Origin: CAZVWW01 sp964631265 | GTDB lineage: Bacteria; Thermotogota; Thermotogae; MWEM01 | Reading direction: 5' to 3' | Length of the DNA stretch: 31,829 bases | Assembly (NCBI GenBank): GCA_964631265.1 | Contig: CAZVWW010000016.1 | Span: 1-31,829 of the forward strand | In this document: one piece after another, positions 16,931 to 26,269 of the stretch | How positions within the stretch are numbered: position 1 is the stretch's first letter | Layout: the number at the start of each line of letters is the position of its first letter | Notes under the pieces: model-generated | What the model saw: only the letters and a program-made list of their open reading frames with translations | Databases searched by the model: none | What the model was told of the DNA's origin: nothing | Translations under genes and position numbers: made by a program

Positions 16931-16965
16931 AAGAAAAACCCGGTTGAGGATTTGGGGTTTTTCTT
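16931..16965 (+). promoter_or_regulatory. Perfect 11-bp stem-loop at the predicted transcript 5' end
   Basis: AAGAAAAACCC (16931-16941) and GGGTTTTTCTT (16955-16965) are exact inverted repeats around a 13-nt loop. In sequence it resembles a bidirectional A/U-flanked intrinsic terminator, but it lies between divergent promoters, at the predicted +1 of the rightward transcript. It may be a 5'-terminal stabilising hairpin, an early attenuator, or a barrier between divergent transcripts. The structure is seen directly; the role is inference. Confidence 0.55.
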
Positions 16966-17020
16966 ATTCATGTGAATTTTTTATCAAAATAGGAGCACCA
17001 GGTTCTTTAGGAGGTTCTTA

Positions 17021-18268
17021 GTGAGAAGAGTTTTTATTAGTGATATGCATATCGGAGACGGGTTTCTCTGTGACAATTTCCTTTTTGACAATGAGTTGGA
17101 GAGGCTTCTACTGGAAATAACAAAATCCGATAAAGAAACTGAGCTGGTCATCGTCGGAGACGGGCTTGAATTGATTGAAAGCCGTATGGTCAAAGATCTG
17201 GGACTTATCCCCTTTGATGACCTTATGGAAAAGATAGACCCCTGTGTCATTGATCATATATTCAACAATCATGAAAAGGTTTTCAATGCGTTGAAAAAAT
17301 TCTGTCGGATTCATAAACTCACCTATCTGATTGGTAATCATGACTATTTTTTTCTCAAGAAAAAGCGTTTTCGGGACCGGTTCAAAGAACTCATCGGAAA
17401 TGGAGAGAATGTAACCTTTGCACCGTATTTCTATGATAAAGAGTGGGGTGTTTTTGCCTATCACGGCAACAATTTTGATCCCGGCAACCGGTTTGGCAAA
17501 GATAAGAAGACAGGCAGGATTGTGCCGCCCATCGGGGATTATATTACCCGCTATATGATGATCTACTTTCGCGATATTTTGTACGAGGGGGATGTGCCGG
17601 AACATGTCCACCACGATTACGATGATGTACGGCCGAATGTGGATATTTTTGACTGGTTCAGTTACATTATGAAAACGTATGATCTAAGCATCGATTTAGT
17701 CGAGATCTGGATGGGGGAACTGTTAAAACTGCTGAATACCGTCCAGGCCAGACGATGGATGAAATCTAATTATCCCTTTGCTCACCGTTTTTCAAAATTC
17801 TTTATAAGTGGAAATTACGGTATAAAACTGGGCCGTTTTTTTGTCAGTATCGTATCAAAACTCAGAGGGCTTAAAAGAACGAATTATATGAAGACGAAGG
17901 CGGAGAAGATACTCTGTAAGGCACCGGATAATCCAAAATACGCGTTCAGTGAAAGAGACTTTTTTGGTTTTTGTGAGAAACCTGAAATCGACTATAAGAA
18001 TCTTCACGGTGTCATATTTGCCCACAGACACAAATTTGAGAATTACATTATGCCGTATTCTGGAAAGAATAAGTTCTATATCAACACAGGCACCTGGCGG
18101 AATGTGATTGAAAAAGATTGGAATCACGGGAAGAAGAAGTTTGTTAAAAGTGCAGAGCTCGCCTGTGTGATTATTGATGAGGAGAACGCACAATTGAATA
18201 TTCAATCTATGATGCAAAATAAGATAGAAAACAAAAGACTTGCAGTTACAGAGGAAGAGGTGGGCTGA
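17021..18268 (+). CDS. Calcineurin-like metallophosphoesterase
   Basis: This 415-residue protein has the metal-binding motifs of the calcineurin-like fold: S-D-M-H (Asp8, His10), G-D-G-L-E (Asp47), GNHDYF (Asn106, His107), H-G-N-N-F-D (His148) and A-H-R-H (His335, His337), the last in place of the common GHTH. The G-D-x-x-E form resembles LpxH-type UDP-diacylglucosamine hydrolases, but at 415 residues it is much longer than LpxH (about 240). The extra length is mainly a roughly 185-residue insertion, rich in basic and aromatic residues, between His148 and His335. The substrate is unknown; a membrane-associated phospho-substrate is possible. There is no signal peptide. The start is GTG at 17021 with AGGAGG 6 nt upstream. 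polA begins 2 nt after its stop, so the two are co-transcribed. Confidence 0.8.
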   Translation: MRRVFISDMHIGDGFLCDNFLFDNELERLLLEITKSDKETELVIVGDGLELIESRMVKDLGLIPFDDLMEKIDPCVIDHIFNNHEKVFNALKKFCRIHKLTYLIGNHDYFFLKKKRFRDRFKELIGNGENVTFAPYFYDKEWGVFAYHGNNFDPGNRFGKDKKTGRIVPPIGDYITRYMMIYFRDILYEGDVPEHVHHDYDDVRPNVDIFDWFSYIMKTYDLSIDLVEIWMGELLKLLNTVQARRWMKSNYPFAHRFSKFFISGNYGIKLGRFFVSIVSKLRGLKRTNYMKTKAEKILCKAPDNPKYAFSERDFFGFCEKPEIDYKNLHGVIFAHRHKFENYIMPYSGKNKFYINTGTWRNVIEKDWNHGKKKFVKSAELACVIIDEENAQLNIQSMMQNKIENKRLAVTEEEVG

Positions 18269-18270
18269 GA

Positions 18271-21039
18271 TTGAAGAAATTTTATCTTATAGACGGAACC
18301 GGCCTCGTTTACAGGGCTTTCTTTGCCATAAGGAATCTGAACACGTCAAGGGGGGAGCCGGTTAATGCCCTTTACGGCTTGGCCAGAATGCTGACAAAAC
18401 TCCTCCGCGAAAGGATAGAGGCGGATGATAAGATAGCCTTCATTCTGGATAAAGGTCGGGAGACATTCCGAACGCAGATGTACAACGATTATAAGGCTCA
18501 GAGACCCGATATGCCTGAGGATCTGAAATTTCAGATGCAGTTTCTATCCGATTTCGTCAACGCATTCGGCATCAAGGTCCTCTCGATTGAGAATTATGAG
18601 GCGGATGATATCATAGCCACCTTCACAGAGGCGTTTAAGGACGGGATTGATCTGTTTGAGGTTGTTACCAGTGATAAAGACCTCTTTCAGCTGATTAATG
18701 ATAAGGTCAGGGTCCTGCGGGCTGAAAGGGGGGTTACCCGGCTCAAGGAATACGATCGGGAGGCGTTTGAGGAAAAATACGGGTTCCCTCCAAAAAAGAT
18801 GCTGGATTATCTCTCACTGGTCGGCGATAAATCCGATAATGTTCCCGGTGTGAAGGGGATAGGTAAAAAGCGGGCGACGGATATGATTCGGGAATACAAG
18901 TCTCTTGAGAATATCTATGATAATCTGGATAACCTCACAAAGGCGAATAGAAAAAGACTGGAAGAGTCCAGAGAAGAGGCCTTCTTAAGCAAAAGGCTGA
19001 TAACGCTCAAATACGATGTCGAGCTCCCCGATACCTACAATGATCCCGGGAATTATGCCTATGCGGGGATCAAACGGGAGGATTTATACGGTTTCTTCCG
19101 AAAATTCCAGTTCGACTCCCTTATCGACGAATGGGAAGCCGAGAGAAACCGTGAAGCCAACAATAATGGTACGCAGAACCTCCTCTTTCAAGCGTCTGAA
19201 GCGCAAGAGCCTGATGCTCAGGAAAATGAGGAGACGGTTGATTATCTGACAGTGCTTTCCGATGCGGAGACCGGCGAAAAGGACGGGATCAGTCTTGACG
19301 ATCTGCTCGAGCGTCTTAAATCCGTGGAAACTTTGGCCTTTGACGTTGAGACCACATCATTGAATGTCAGATATGCCGAACTGGTTGGGATATCACTCTC
19401 GTGGAAAGCCGGAGAGGCCTATTATCTGCCAGTGGGACACAAGAACGCACAAAACAACGCCCCCGAATCAGTGACACGGCTTCTTGAAAGACTCGAGAAC
19501 AAACAAGTTATCGGCCACAATCTGAAATATGATTTCGCCGTTTTGTTGAACAACGGTTATACGATCCCGGCGAACTATTATGACACAATGCTGGCCTCTT
19601 ATCTGATCAACCCCGACAAAGGAAGACACGGACTTGACCTGCTTGTTAAAGAGGAGTTCGGTCACAAGATGATGAAATTCAGCGAGGTCATGGAAAAACA
19701 CCAAAAGGGCGGGGATTTCTCAAGTGTATCCGTTGAAGAGGCAACACATTATTCCGGTGAGGATGCCGATTTCACTCTTCGTCTGTATTCAATCCTCTCT
19801 GAGAGAGTGAAGGAAAAGAAGCTTGAAACCCTGCTCCATGATATCGAGCTACCCTTGATCCCGGTCCTGATTGATCTGGAGAACAGAGGGGTTTATTTCA
19901 ACAAGGTGTATCTGGAGGAGTTATCCGGGAAGACTGGTAAGAAGATTGATACAATAAAAGAGAAGATTTATACTATGGCCGGAGAGCCTTTCAATCTGAA
20001 TTCACCGATACAGATAGGGGAGATCTTTTTTGACAAGCTTGGTCTGCCCTCACAGGGAAGAACCTCAAAGAGCAAGAACTACAAAACCGGAAAGGAAGTC
20101 CTCGAAAAGCTCGCTGAAGATTATGAAATTGCACAGCTGCTGCTGGAATATCGAAAATACGCAAAACTGAAATCAACCTATATCGATGCCCTACCTGAAT
20201 ATATCGACAAAAGAACCGGGAGGATCCATTCCAATTTCAATCAGATTGGGACGACAACGGGCAGATTGAGTTCAAGTGAACCGAATCTGCAGAACCTCCC
20301 CATAAAAGAGGAAGAAGGTCGTGAAATAAGACATGCCATCACGCCGCAGAAGGACGGCTGGAGTATTGTCAGTGCTGATTACTCACAGATCGAATTGAGA
20401 CTTATGGCTCATATCTCACGGGACAACAATCTCATTCATGCCTTTGAAGAGGGGTTGGATGTTCACTCATTCACGGCATCGAAGCTATTTTCAGTTGATA
20501 TGGCCGATGTCGATAAGCCGATGAGGAGTACCGGAAAGATGATCAATTTTTCCCTGATCTACGGGATATCCCCCTATGGTCTTGCCAGAAGGTTGAATAT
20601 CTCTGCAGACAGAGCGAGGCAGTTTATTGATAATTATTTTCAGGCCTATCCCTGTGTCAAGAAATACATGGATAATATCGTCAAGGTTGCCCGGGACACA
20701 AAGGCAGTGAGAACGGTTTTTAACCGGCTTCGTCCGGTCCGGTATATCGATGCGCGTAACAACCGGCTCAAACAGGAGGCGAACCGTATCGCCATCAACT
20801 CTCCCGTGCAGGGAACAGCGGCTGATATCATGAAGCTGGCCATGATCAAGGTGAGAGAAAAACTCCTTGAAAATTCCTTTGAAGGGTTTATGATGATGCA
20901 GATTCACGATGAGATCGTCTTGGAAGTCCCCGATTCTGAGATCGAAGCGATCAAGAAAGTCGTCAAAGAAGAGATGGAAAGTGTCTGTGAACTGAGTGTT
21001 CCGCTTACCGTTGATATAGATGTTGGTAAGCAGTATTGA
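18271..21039 (+). CDS. polA: DNA polymerase I
   Basis: This is a full-length 922-residue Pol I for Okazaki fragment processing and repair. The N-terminal 5' nuclease (about 1-290) has YLIDGTGLVYRAFFAI, A-D-D-I-I-A-T and L-V-G-D-K-S-D-N-V-P-G. The 3'-5' proofreading domain keeps its acidic residues: Asp358 and Glu360 in FDVETTSL, H-N-L-K-Y-D-F, and Y-S-G-E-D-A-D, so it should be active. Many Firmicutes Pol I enzymes have lost this activity. The polymerase domain has motif A (SADYSQIELR, Asp703), motif B (RSTGKMINFSLIYG) and motif C (QIHDEIVLEVPD, Asp880-Glu881). An acidic linker (about 295-345) joins the first two domains. The start is TTG at 18271, which gives the standard opening K-K-F-Y-L-I-D-G; a purine-rich AGAGGTGG lies in the end of the preceding gene. 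Confidence 0.97.
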   Translation: MKKFYLIDGTGLVYRAFFAIRNLNTSRGEPVNALYGLARMLTKLLRERIEADDKIAFILDKGRETFRTQMYNDYKAQRPDMPEDLKFQMQFLSDFVNAFGIKVLSIENYEADDIIATFTEAFKDGIDLFEVVTSDKDLFQLINDKVRVLRAERGVTRLKEYDREAFEEKYGFPPKKMLDYLSLVGDKSDNVPGVKGIGKKRATDMIREYKSLENIYDNLDNLTKANRKRLEESREEAFLSKRLITLKYDVELPDTYNDPGNYAYAGIKREDLYGFFRKFQFDSLIDEWEAERNREANNNGTQNLLFQASEAQEPDAQENEETVDYLTVLSDAETGEKDGISLDDLLERLKSVETLAFDVETTSLNVRYAELVGISLSWKAGEAYYLPVGHKNAQNNAPESVTRLLERLENKQVIGHNLKYDFAVLLNNGYTIPANYYDTMLASYLINPDKGRHGLDLLVKEEFGHKMMKFSEVMEKHQKGGDFSSVSVEEATHYSGEDADFTLRLYSILSERVKEKKLETLLHDIELPLIPVLIDLENRGVYFNKVYLEELSGKTGKKIDTIKEKIYTMAGEPFNLNSPIQIGEIFFDKLGLPSQGRTSKSKNYKTGKEVLEKLAEDYEIAQLLLEYRKYAKLKSTYIDALPEYIDKRTGRIHSNFNQIGTTTGRLSSSEPNLQNLPIKEEEGREIRHAITPQKDGWSIVSADYSQIELRLMAHISRDNNLIHAFEEGLDVHSFTASKLFSVDMADVDKPMRSTGKMINFSLIYGISPYGLARRLNISADRARQFIDNYFQAYPCVKKYMDNIVKVARDTKAVRTVFNRLRPVRYIDARNNRLKQEANRIAINSPVQGTAADIMKLAMIKVREKLLENSFEGFMMMQIHDEIVLEVPDSEIEAIKKVVKEEMESVCELSVPLTVDIDVGKQY

Positions 21040-21122
21040 TCGAACGGGTAAAACGAATGCAGCCGCTTTAACTTTTAAGGGCGGATATTCGTTGAGTGAA
21101 CTTATAGAGGAGGTATAAACTG

Positions 21123-22034
21123 ATGAAATGGGTGGAATCTGTACCGAATTTCAGTGAGGGAAGAAGAAGAGAGGTTGTCGAAAGTATTGTGGAGGAGGCC
21201 GGTCAATACGAGAAGGTCTGGATCGTCAACTGGTCCATGGACAAAGACCACAATCGTTCCGTTGTAACACTGGTAGGAGAGCCGGAACAGGTCATCAATG
21301 CGCTCTTTGATATGGTGAAAAAAGCAGTTTCTCTGATTGATTTAAGAAATCATTCAGGAGAGCATCCGAGAATGGGCGCAGCCGATGTTGTTCCGCTTAT
21401 CCCTTTAAAGAACATTAAAACGAGCGAGTGCAAAGAATATGCGGACAGGCTTGCCGAAAGAATCGGTAATGAACTGAGGCTTCCGGTCTATTTATACGAA
21501 AAATCGGCCTCCACCCCTGGAAGAAAGAACCTCGCAACAATAAGGAAGGGTGAATTCGAGGGATTTACAGGCAAGATAAAAGATGATGAATGGAAACCGG
21601 ATTATGGACCACAGGATTCAATTCATCCGAGTGCCGGGGTTGTTGCCGTCGGGGTCAGAGAATTCCTGATTGCCTACAATGTCAACCTGGCAACGGACAA
21701 CCTTGAGATTGCCAACAGAATCGCCAGGATGGTCCGACATAGAAACGGCGGATACCGGTATATCAAGGCAATGGGAGTGGAGCTGAAGGAAAAGGGGATT
21801 GTTCAGGTTTCCATGAATCTGACAAATTTCAAGAGAACGAGCATATACAGAGCTTTTGAAGCCGTGAAGATGGAGGCAAAACGATACGGTGTCCCCGTTC
21901 TGGGTTCTGAGATTATCGGACTTGTGCCTTTAAGATCTCTCGTTGAAACCGTTGATTATTACCTTGGTTTGGATGATTTTAACAGTAACAGAGTGATTGA
22001 ATACCAGCTGATGGATATTTTGGAGAAGGAATAA
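21123..22034 (+). CDS. ftcD: Glutamate formimidoyltransferase
   Basis: This 303-residue protein matches the formiminotransferase half of FTCD, which moves the formimino group from N-formimino-glutamate to tetrahydrofolate in histidine breakdown. The opening E-S-V-P-N-F-S-E-G-R, the core NHSGEHPRMGAADVVPLIP with catalytic His81 (His82 in the pig enzyme), and L-Y-E-K-S-A-S-T-P-G-R-K-N-L are all present. There is no cyclodeaminase domain, and no hutH, hutU or hutI in the window. Single-domain versions are common in bacteria. The ATG at 21123 has AGGAGG about 9 nt upstream. The 83-nt gap after polA holds a weak imperfect hairpin (21063-21084, CCGC/GCGG) without a U-tract and no recognisable promoter, so read-through from polA is likely. 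Confidence 0.93.
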   Translation: MKWVESVPNFSEGRRREVVESIVEEAGQYEKVWIVNWSMDKDHNRSVVTLVGEPEQVINALFDMVKKAVSLIDLRNHSGEHPRMGAADVVPLIPLKNIKTSECKEYADRLAERIGNELRLPVYLYEKSASTPGRKNLATIRKGEFEGFTGKIKDDEWKPDYGPQDSIHPSAGVVAVGVREFLIAYNVNLATDNLEIANRIARMVRHRNGGYRYIKAMGVELKEKGIVQVSMNLTNFKRTSIYRAFEAVKMEAKRYGVPVLGSEIIGLVPLRSLVETVDYYLGLDDFNSNRVIEYQLMDILEKE

Positions 22035-22069
22035 TTCAGATTTCGTGTTGTGTGTTTGGGGGTGTTTAA

Positions 22070-25000
22070 GTGCAATTTATAAAATTGCTCAGAACGGGAT
22101 ACGAAGGGGATGAGTATCTTGTAGAAGCCGGCGGGGTCTATAAACGGTCTAAACAGTTGAAGAGTTTTGCCTGCGGTTCTTTTCAGGATCGGATCAGCCA
22201 ACGTTTGAAATCTCTATATCAGCTTCAAAATCGATTTATCCTCCCGGATTACATGGATTTTAACAGCGAGGAACCGCTCTTTTTGTTTCCATACCATGGT
22301 GAGGTGGATCTAAAAAATGCATTGCTTGAGAATGCTCACAGAATTGAGATCGCCATGCAGCTCATCGACACCTTTGAGATGCTTCATCATATCAGCGGTG
22401 AAGGGTTTGGTATCTGGGGATTACCTGAATTATTGATATCCGATAAACTGAGAATAATGCCCCCTTTATGGGTCAATTTCAACAAAGAGGCCCTGAAGTT
22501 TATCAAAAACCGGGATGATGTGTTCATCGCCCCTGAAATCCTGAACGGGGGATGGCCAAATTCGACATCTGATGTCTACGTCCTTGGAAAGGTTCTTGAA
22601 GAGCTCCTGCCCGGGGCGGAAAAGGTGAAGACCCGGGAGATCCTTGACAATATGACTGACAGCGATCCCCGTAAAAGACCGACGCATTTTTCACGTCTTT
22701 TCATGGACAGGATCGGTATGAAAGGCGATGTCAGTTCACTCAAAGATGCTGTCAAACGGGAGTTTTCATCGTCGCACATTGTAGAGCGCGACAGGGAACT
22801 GCGGGATTTTAACGCCTACCTCAACGACCTTAAGAATGAAGAGACCTCTTCCTATCTCATATACGGAGATACAAGAGTCGGGAAATCAACATTCCTGAAC
22901 CTTATCCAGACGGACCTGAGAAATAACGGCTGGAAGACCATCATGGCAAGTGATATCAACCAGTTCAGCCAGGAACTGCTTCAACTGACTGAAAATCCGG
23001 AATATGCCGGTGTTAATATCGAGGATTTCAACTATCTCTGGAACCTGAAGGAGGACTATAACCTCGACCGGGTCGCCAGAATAGTGGGAAAACTGATCGG
23101 CATCATGGACAACGTAGCCATCCTCATCGATGATTTTGAACTGCTCAACGACAGTTACATGAAGCTCCTGGATTATATTCAGGATATGATCATACCGGCG
23201 AGGATTGTTATTGTCGGTGTCTCCACAGAAGAGGAGCACACCTTTGGATTCAACAGAAAATACAGACTTGAACCATTCAACAAAGAGCAGTCCATGCGAT
23301 TTCTGGGGATACTGCTCGGCAAGAACTTTATTAAAAACTACTCAAAAGAAGCTGAATGGATTTACAAGATTACCAGAGGATACGCCGGTTATATCTTTAA
23401 TTTCCTCAGGATCATCAATTCGATGGGCAAACTTGAGATCATCGACGGAAGATGGAAACTCTCAGGGGACATCCATTCATTGTCCGGACTGGATTCTTAT
23501 GTCAAGAATCTCCTGGCGAATCTGTCGGAAAACGAAAGGGGCCTCTTGTCTTCAGTGGCGTGTCTTTCACTTAAATTCACCCGTGAAGAGTTTAAACAGC
23601 TTGTGGCAATGACGGGCTTTGACAACATAAAAAGTGATGAGATCCTGGTCAAATTTCAGAGACAGGGTCTGATCATCAAAGAGAAGGACAATTTCAGATT
23701 TGCGCTGAACGATATATGGAAAAAGGCCTATGAGAGACTTTCTCCGGAAGAAAAAAAGAGTATTCACAAAGAATTCTCAGTCAAATCGAGGGATTTTTCA
23801 AGACGAGCCTGGCACTATAAGCAGATTGACAAAAGAAGAGCTGCGGCAAGGATGTACATAGAGGCTGCCCGCAGGGCATTTAAAAACAATCAGGGCTGGG
23901 GCCTGGTACAGAAATATTTCAAGAGTGCTTATGAACTTCTGGAAAAAGACGAAATCAGTCCGGAGATGCTGATGTTGCCTTCTTTTCTCAATCTCGTTAA
24001 ACATACAACGTTGGAACCCGGGGTGGCCGATGCCTTTAAGAGATCAAGGAGACACCGCTTTCTCTACCTGTTGAACCTGCTTGAAAAAGGGGAGCATGAG
24101 AAGATCCCTGAAGAATACCATCGCTTTTATGGAGAGGACAGCAACTTTGAGAACTGGGATCTGCCACGTTTTGAGAGTTTTTTTGTGCTGGTCTCATCCT
24201 ATTTTGAACTCGGGAAACTGGATAAGGCCTTCAATCTCACACAGAAGGTGTACGATCTGATTCCGTCGGATATCGGCCGATACGTCTACTTGAAGATCCT
24301 GTTCAAAGACCTGATGGCCCAGTATTATTGGCGCAAGGGGAACTGGAACAGAGCAGTGGCCTATTGTGAACAGAATATGCAGAAAGTCAATAAAATGGAG
24401 ATCGGCTTCCTCCTCACAAAGATATACAACACAGCCGGCAGTATGATGGACTTGCATGGGCCGCATTACTCAAAACCCATTTTAAAAAAGGCCGTCGATT
24501 ACTCAGAAAAATACGGCACCCCTCAGCTTGCACTGAGACCCCTTTTAAACCTTGCCCTGAGTTACCTTTACTCGGGCGATGTCGGCAGCATGTTCGATTT
24601 TATTGAAAGGGCGAGGGATATTGCCAGGGCCTTTAACGACAAGAACAGCCTGGCACTTTCTTTTCTGATCGAAGGGCTCTTTCACGGGTATAACAAGCAG
24701 CTTGAGGAGGCCTCTGAAGATTTGAACAGAGCGCTGGAGCTGGCTCGGAGTATGGAGATGCAAAACAAGGTCAAGCGTTTTACAATCATGATTGAGCTGA
24801 TGAACAATGCAGGACATGATCTCTCCGAATACGACAGTGATGCGCCTTATGCAACTGAATACGGGTTTTCCGAAGTCATCGAACTGGCCAGGACGGATGA
24901 TCCTGAAAGAATGAAAGAGCTCTTTGACCTCTTCAAAGAGAGTCATCATCTGTGGAAAGAAGAGATTGCCGTCGCTTTCAAGGAGAAACTGGCAAAACAC

Positions 25001-26269
25001 TTTCCCGAGGAGTTTGAACGGTATCTGGAATCGCTGAATCTCTTCTATCTCCGGGCGCATATGAAAGTGCCTCTTGCGCTCACATATGAGGCCTTCGCAT
25101 ACCTTTACCGGGAGCTGGGACAGTACAGAAAGGTCAAGAAGTTCGCCAGAAACGCCCTCGATATGTACAAGAAGATGAAGATGACGGTTGCAGCAGAGAC
25201 GATCAACCAATCGCTTTTAAAGGGTGAAAAATCATTAGAGGATATGATCAACGAGATCTCAAACACATTACGTTCGGGCAAAGGCGACATCAAACTGACT
25301 GAACAGACGTTGAGTAAATTTGAGAACACGTTGATCAGACGGTTTAACGAAACGGACATCCTGCATGAGATTATCAACTTCTCCAAGACCATCACCGCAT
25401 CGGCCGATCCCGAGGAGATATTGAGGGAGTTCACGGACTGGATTGCATCGTTCATACCGATTCGGAAGCTGGTTATGGCGGTTATGCGAAATAACAAAAT
25501 CATGTACAGAAGCAGTCTTTCCATGGCCTCTGAAGGTCATGAAGAAGAGGAAGAACTGATCAAAAAGATGTTGAAAAAGAAACAGGGCTTCATCCGAACG
25601 CCCTTTGAGGCCAAGGTGGAGTTCTTTATCGATGAGACGTACAAGGTGATGCTCTATGTTGAAAATTCGAAACTCATGATGAGTAGTGAAGAGTTTGATC
25701 GTTTTGCAACATACATCGACAATCTGGAGCCGATTATCTCCATGGCCATCAGAAATGCCATCTCTTATCGCTCGAGCATCCTCGATCCGTTAACAGGGCT
25801 CTATACAAGATGGTATTACACCAGAAGGCTTGAAGAGGAATTTGAAAAGAGCAGCCGTATGCAGGCGCCGCTTTCGGTTATTATGGCGGATTTGGACCAC
25901 TTTAAGAGGGTGAACGACAAATTCGGACATAAGGTGGGCGATGAGGTGTTGAAAAAGATATCCAACGTCTTCCAGGAATACATCAGGAATTACGATGTTA
26001 TCGGCAGATATGGTGGCGAGGAGTTTGTCATCATCCTGCCCAATACAACTGACAAGGATGCCCTTGAGGTGGCAGAGCGGGTCAGAAGAGCTGTGGAACA
26101 GATTGATGATTTCAGTTTCTGTCTGACAATCAGTCTTGGTGTCTCATGCACGGCGAACAAGTCGTATGAAAAACCGCTTCAACTTGTCGCGGATGCGGAC
26201 CGGGCGTTGTATTATTCAAAGAACAACGGAAGGAATAAAGTAACGCTTTATGACCCCGAGGAGAACTAA
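22070..26269 (+). CDS. Pseudokinase-AAA ATPase-TPR-GAF-GGDEF signalling protein (diguanylate cyclase)
   Basis: This 1399-residue cytoplasmic protein has five regions. Residues 1-210 look like a degenerate Ser/Thr kinase fold. They keep I-A-P-E-I-L (153-158, APE), S-D-V-Y-V-L-G (167-173) and D-P-R-K-R-P-T (199-205), but lack the catalytic-loop Asp and the DFG Asp. An AAA/STAND-like ATPase (about 235-520) has Walker A GDTRVGKST (266-274) and Walker B AILIDD (350-355). About 560-1080 is helical, TPR-like. About 1090-1235 is GAF-like. A GGDEF domain ends the protein with active-site GGEEF (1315-1319) and an RNYD inhibitory-site motif (1306-1309) five residues before it. It probably makes c-di-GMP in response to an unknown signal. 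The architecture resembles large PknK/MalT-like regulators. The start is GTG at 22070 after GGGGGTG. Its stop overlaps the next ATG (TAATG). Confidence 0.85.
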   Translation: MQFIKLLRTGYEGDEYLVEAGGVYKRSKQLKSFACGSFQDRISQRLKSLYQLQNRFILPDYMDFNSEEPLFLFPYHGEVDLKNALLENAHRIEIAMQLIDTFEMLHHISGEGFGIWGLPELLISDKLRIMPPLWVNFNKEALKFIKNRDDVFIAPEILNGGWPNSTSDVYVLGKVLEELLPGAEKVKTREILDNMTDSDPRKRPTHFSRLFMDRIGMKGDVSSLKDAVKREFSSSHIVERDRELRDFNAYLNDLKNEETSSYLIYGDTRVGKSTFLNLIQTDLRNNGWKTIMASDINQFSQELLQLTENPEYAGVNIEDFNYLWNLKEDYNLDRVARIVGKLIGIMDNVAILIDDFELLNDSYMKLLDYIQDMIIPARIVIVGVSTEEEHTFGFNRKYRLEPFNKEQSMRFLGILLGKNFIKNYSKEAEWIYKITRGYAGYIFNFLRIINSMGKLEIIDGRWKLSGDIHSLSGLDSYVKNLLANLSENERGLLSSVACLSLKFTREEFKQLVAMTGFDNIKSDEILVKFQRQGLIIKEKDNFRFALNDIWKKAYERLSPEEKKSIHKEFSVKSRDFSRRAWHYKQIDKRRAAARMYIEAARRAFKNNQGWGLVQKYFKSAYELLEKDEISPEMLMLPSFLNLVKHTTLEPGVADAFKRSRRHRFLYLLNLLEKGEHEKIPEEYHRFYGEDSNFENWDLPRFESFFVLVSSYFELGKLDKAFNLTQKVYDLIPSDIGRYVYLKILFKDLMAQYYWRKGNWNRAVAYCEQNMQKVNKMEIGFLLTKIYNTAGSMMDLHGPHYSKPILKKAVDYSEKYGTPQLALRPLLNLALSYLYSGDVGSMFDFIERARDIARAFNDKNSLALSFLIEGLFHGYNKQLEEASEDLNRALELARSMEMQNKVKRFTIMIELMNNAGHDLSEYDSDAPYATEYGFSEVIELARTDDPERMKELFDLFKESHHLWKEEIAVAFKEKLAKHFPEEFERYLESLNLFYLRAHMKVPLALTYEAFAYLYRELGQYRKVKKFARNALDMYKKMKMTVAAETINQSLLKGEKSLEDMINEISNTLRSGKGDIKLTEQTLSKFENTLIRRFNETDILHEIINFSKTITASADPEEILREFTDWIASFIPIRKLVMAVMRNNKIMYRSSLSMASEGHEEEEELIKKMLKKKQGFIRTPFEAKVEFFIDETYKVMLYVENSKLMMSSEEFDRFATYIDNLEPIISMAIRNAISYRSSILDPLTGLYTRWYYTRRLEEEFEKSSRMQAPLSVIMADLDHFKRVNDKFGHKVGDEVLKKISNVFQEYIRNYDVIGRYGGEEFVIILPNTTDKDALEVAERVRRAVEQIDDFSFCLTISLGVSCTANKSYEKPLQLVADADRALYYSKNNGRNKVTLYDPEEN

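Noticed and set aside
21040..21122. Terminator between polA and ftcD
   Set aside because: The CCGC/GCGG hairpin at 21063-21084 needs wobble pairs and is not followed by a T-run.
24545..25210. Minus-strand open frame of 221 codons opposite the 1399-residue signalling gene
   Set aside because: It is antisense to the helical-repeat region, is Leu/His-rich as expected from reversed codons, and has no start signal.
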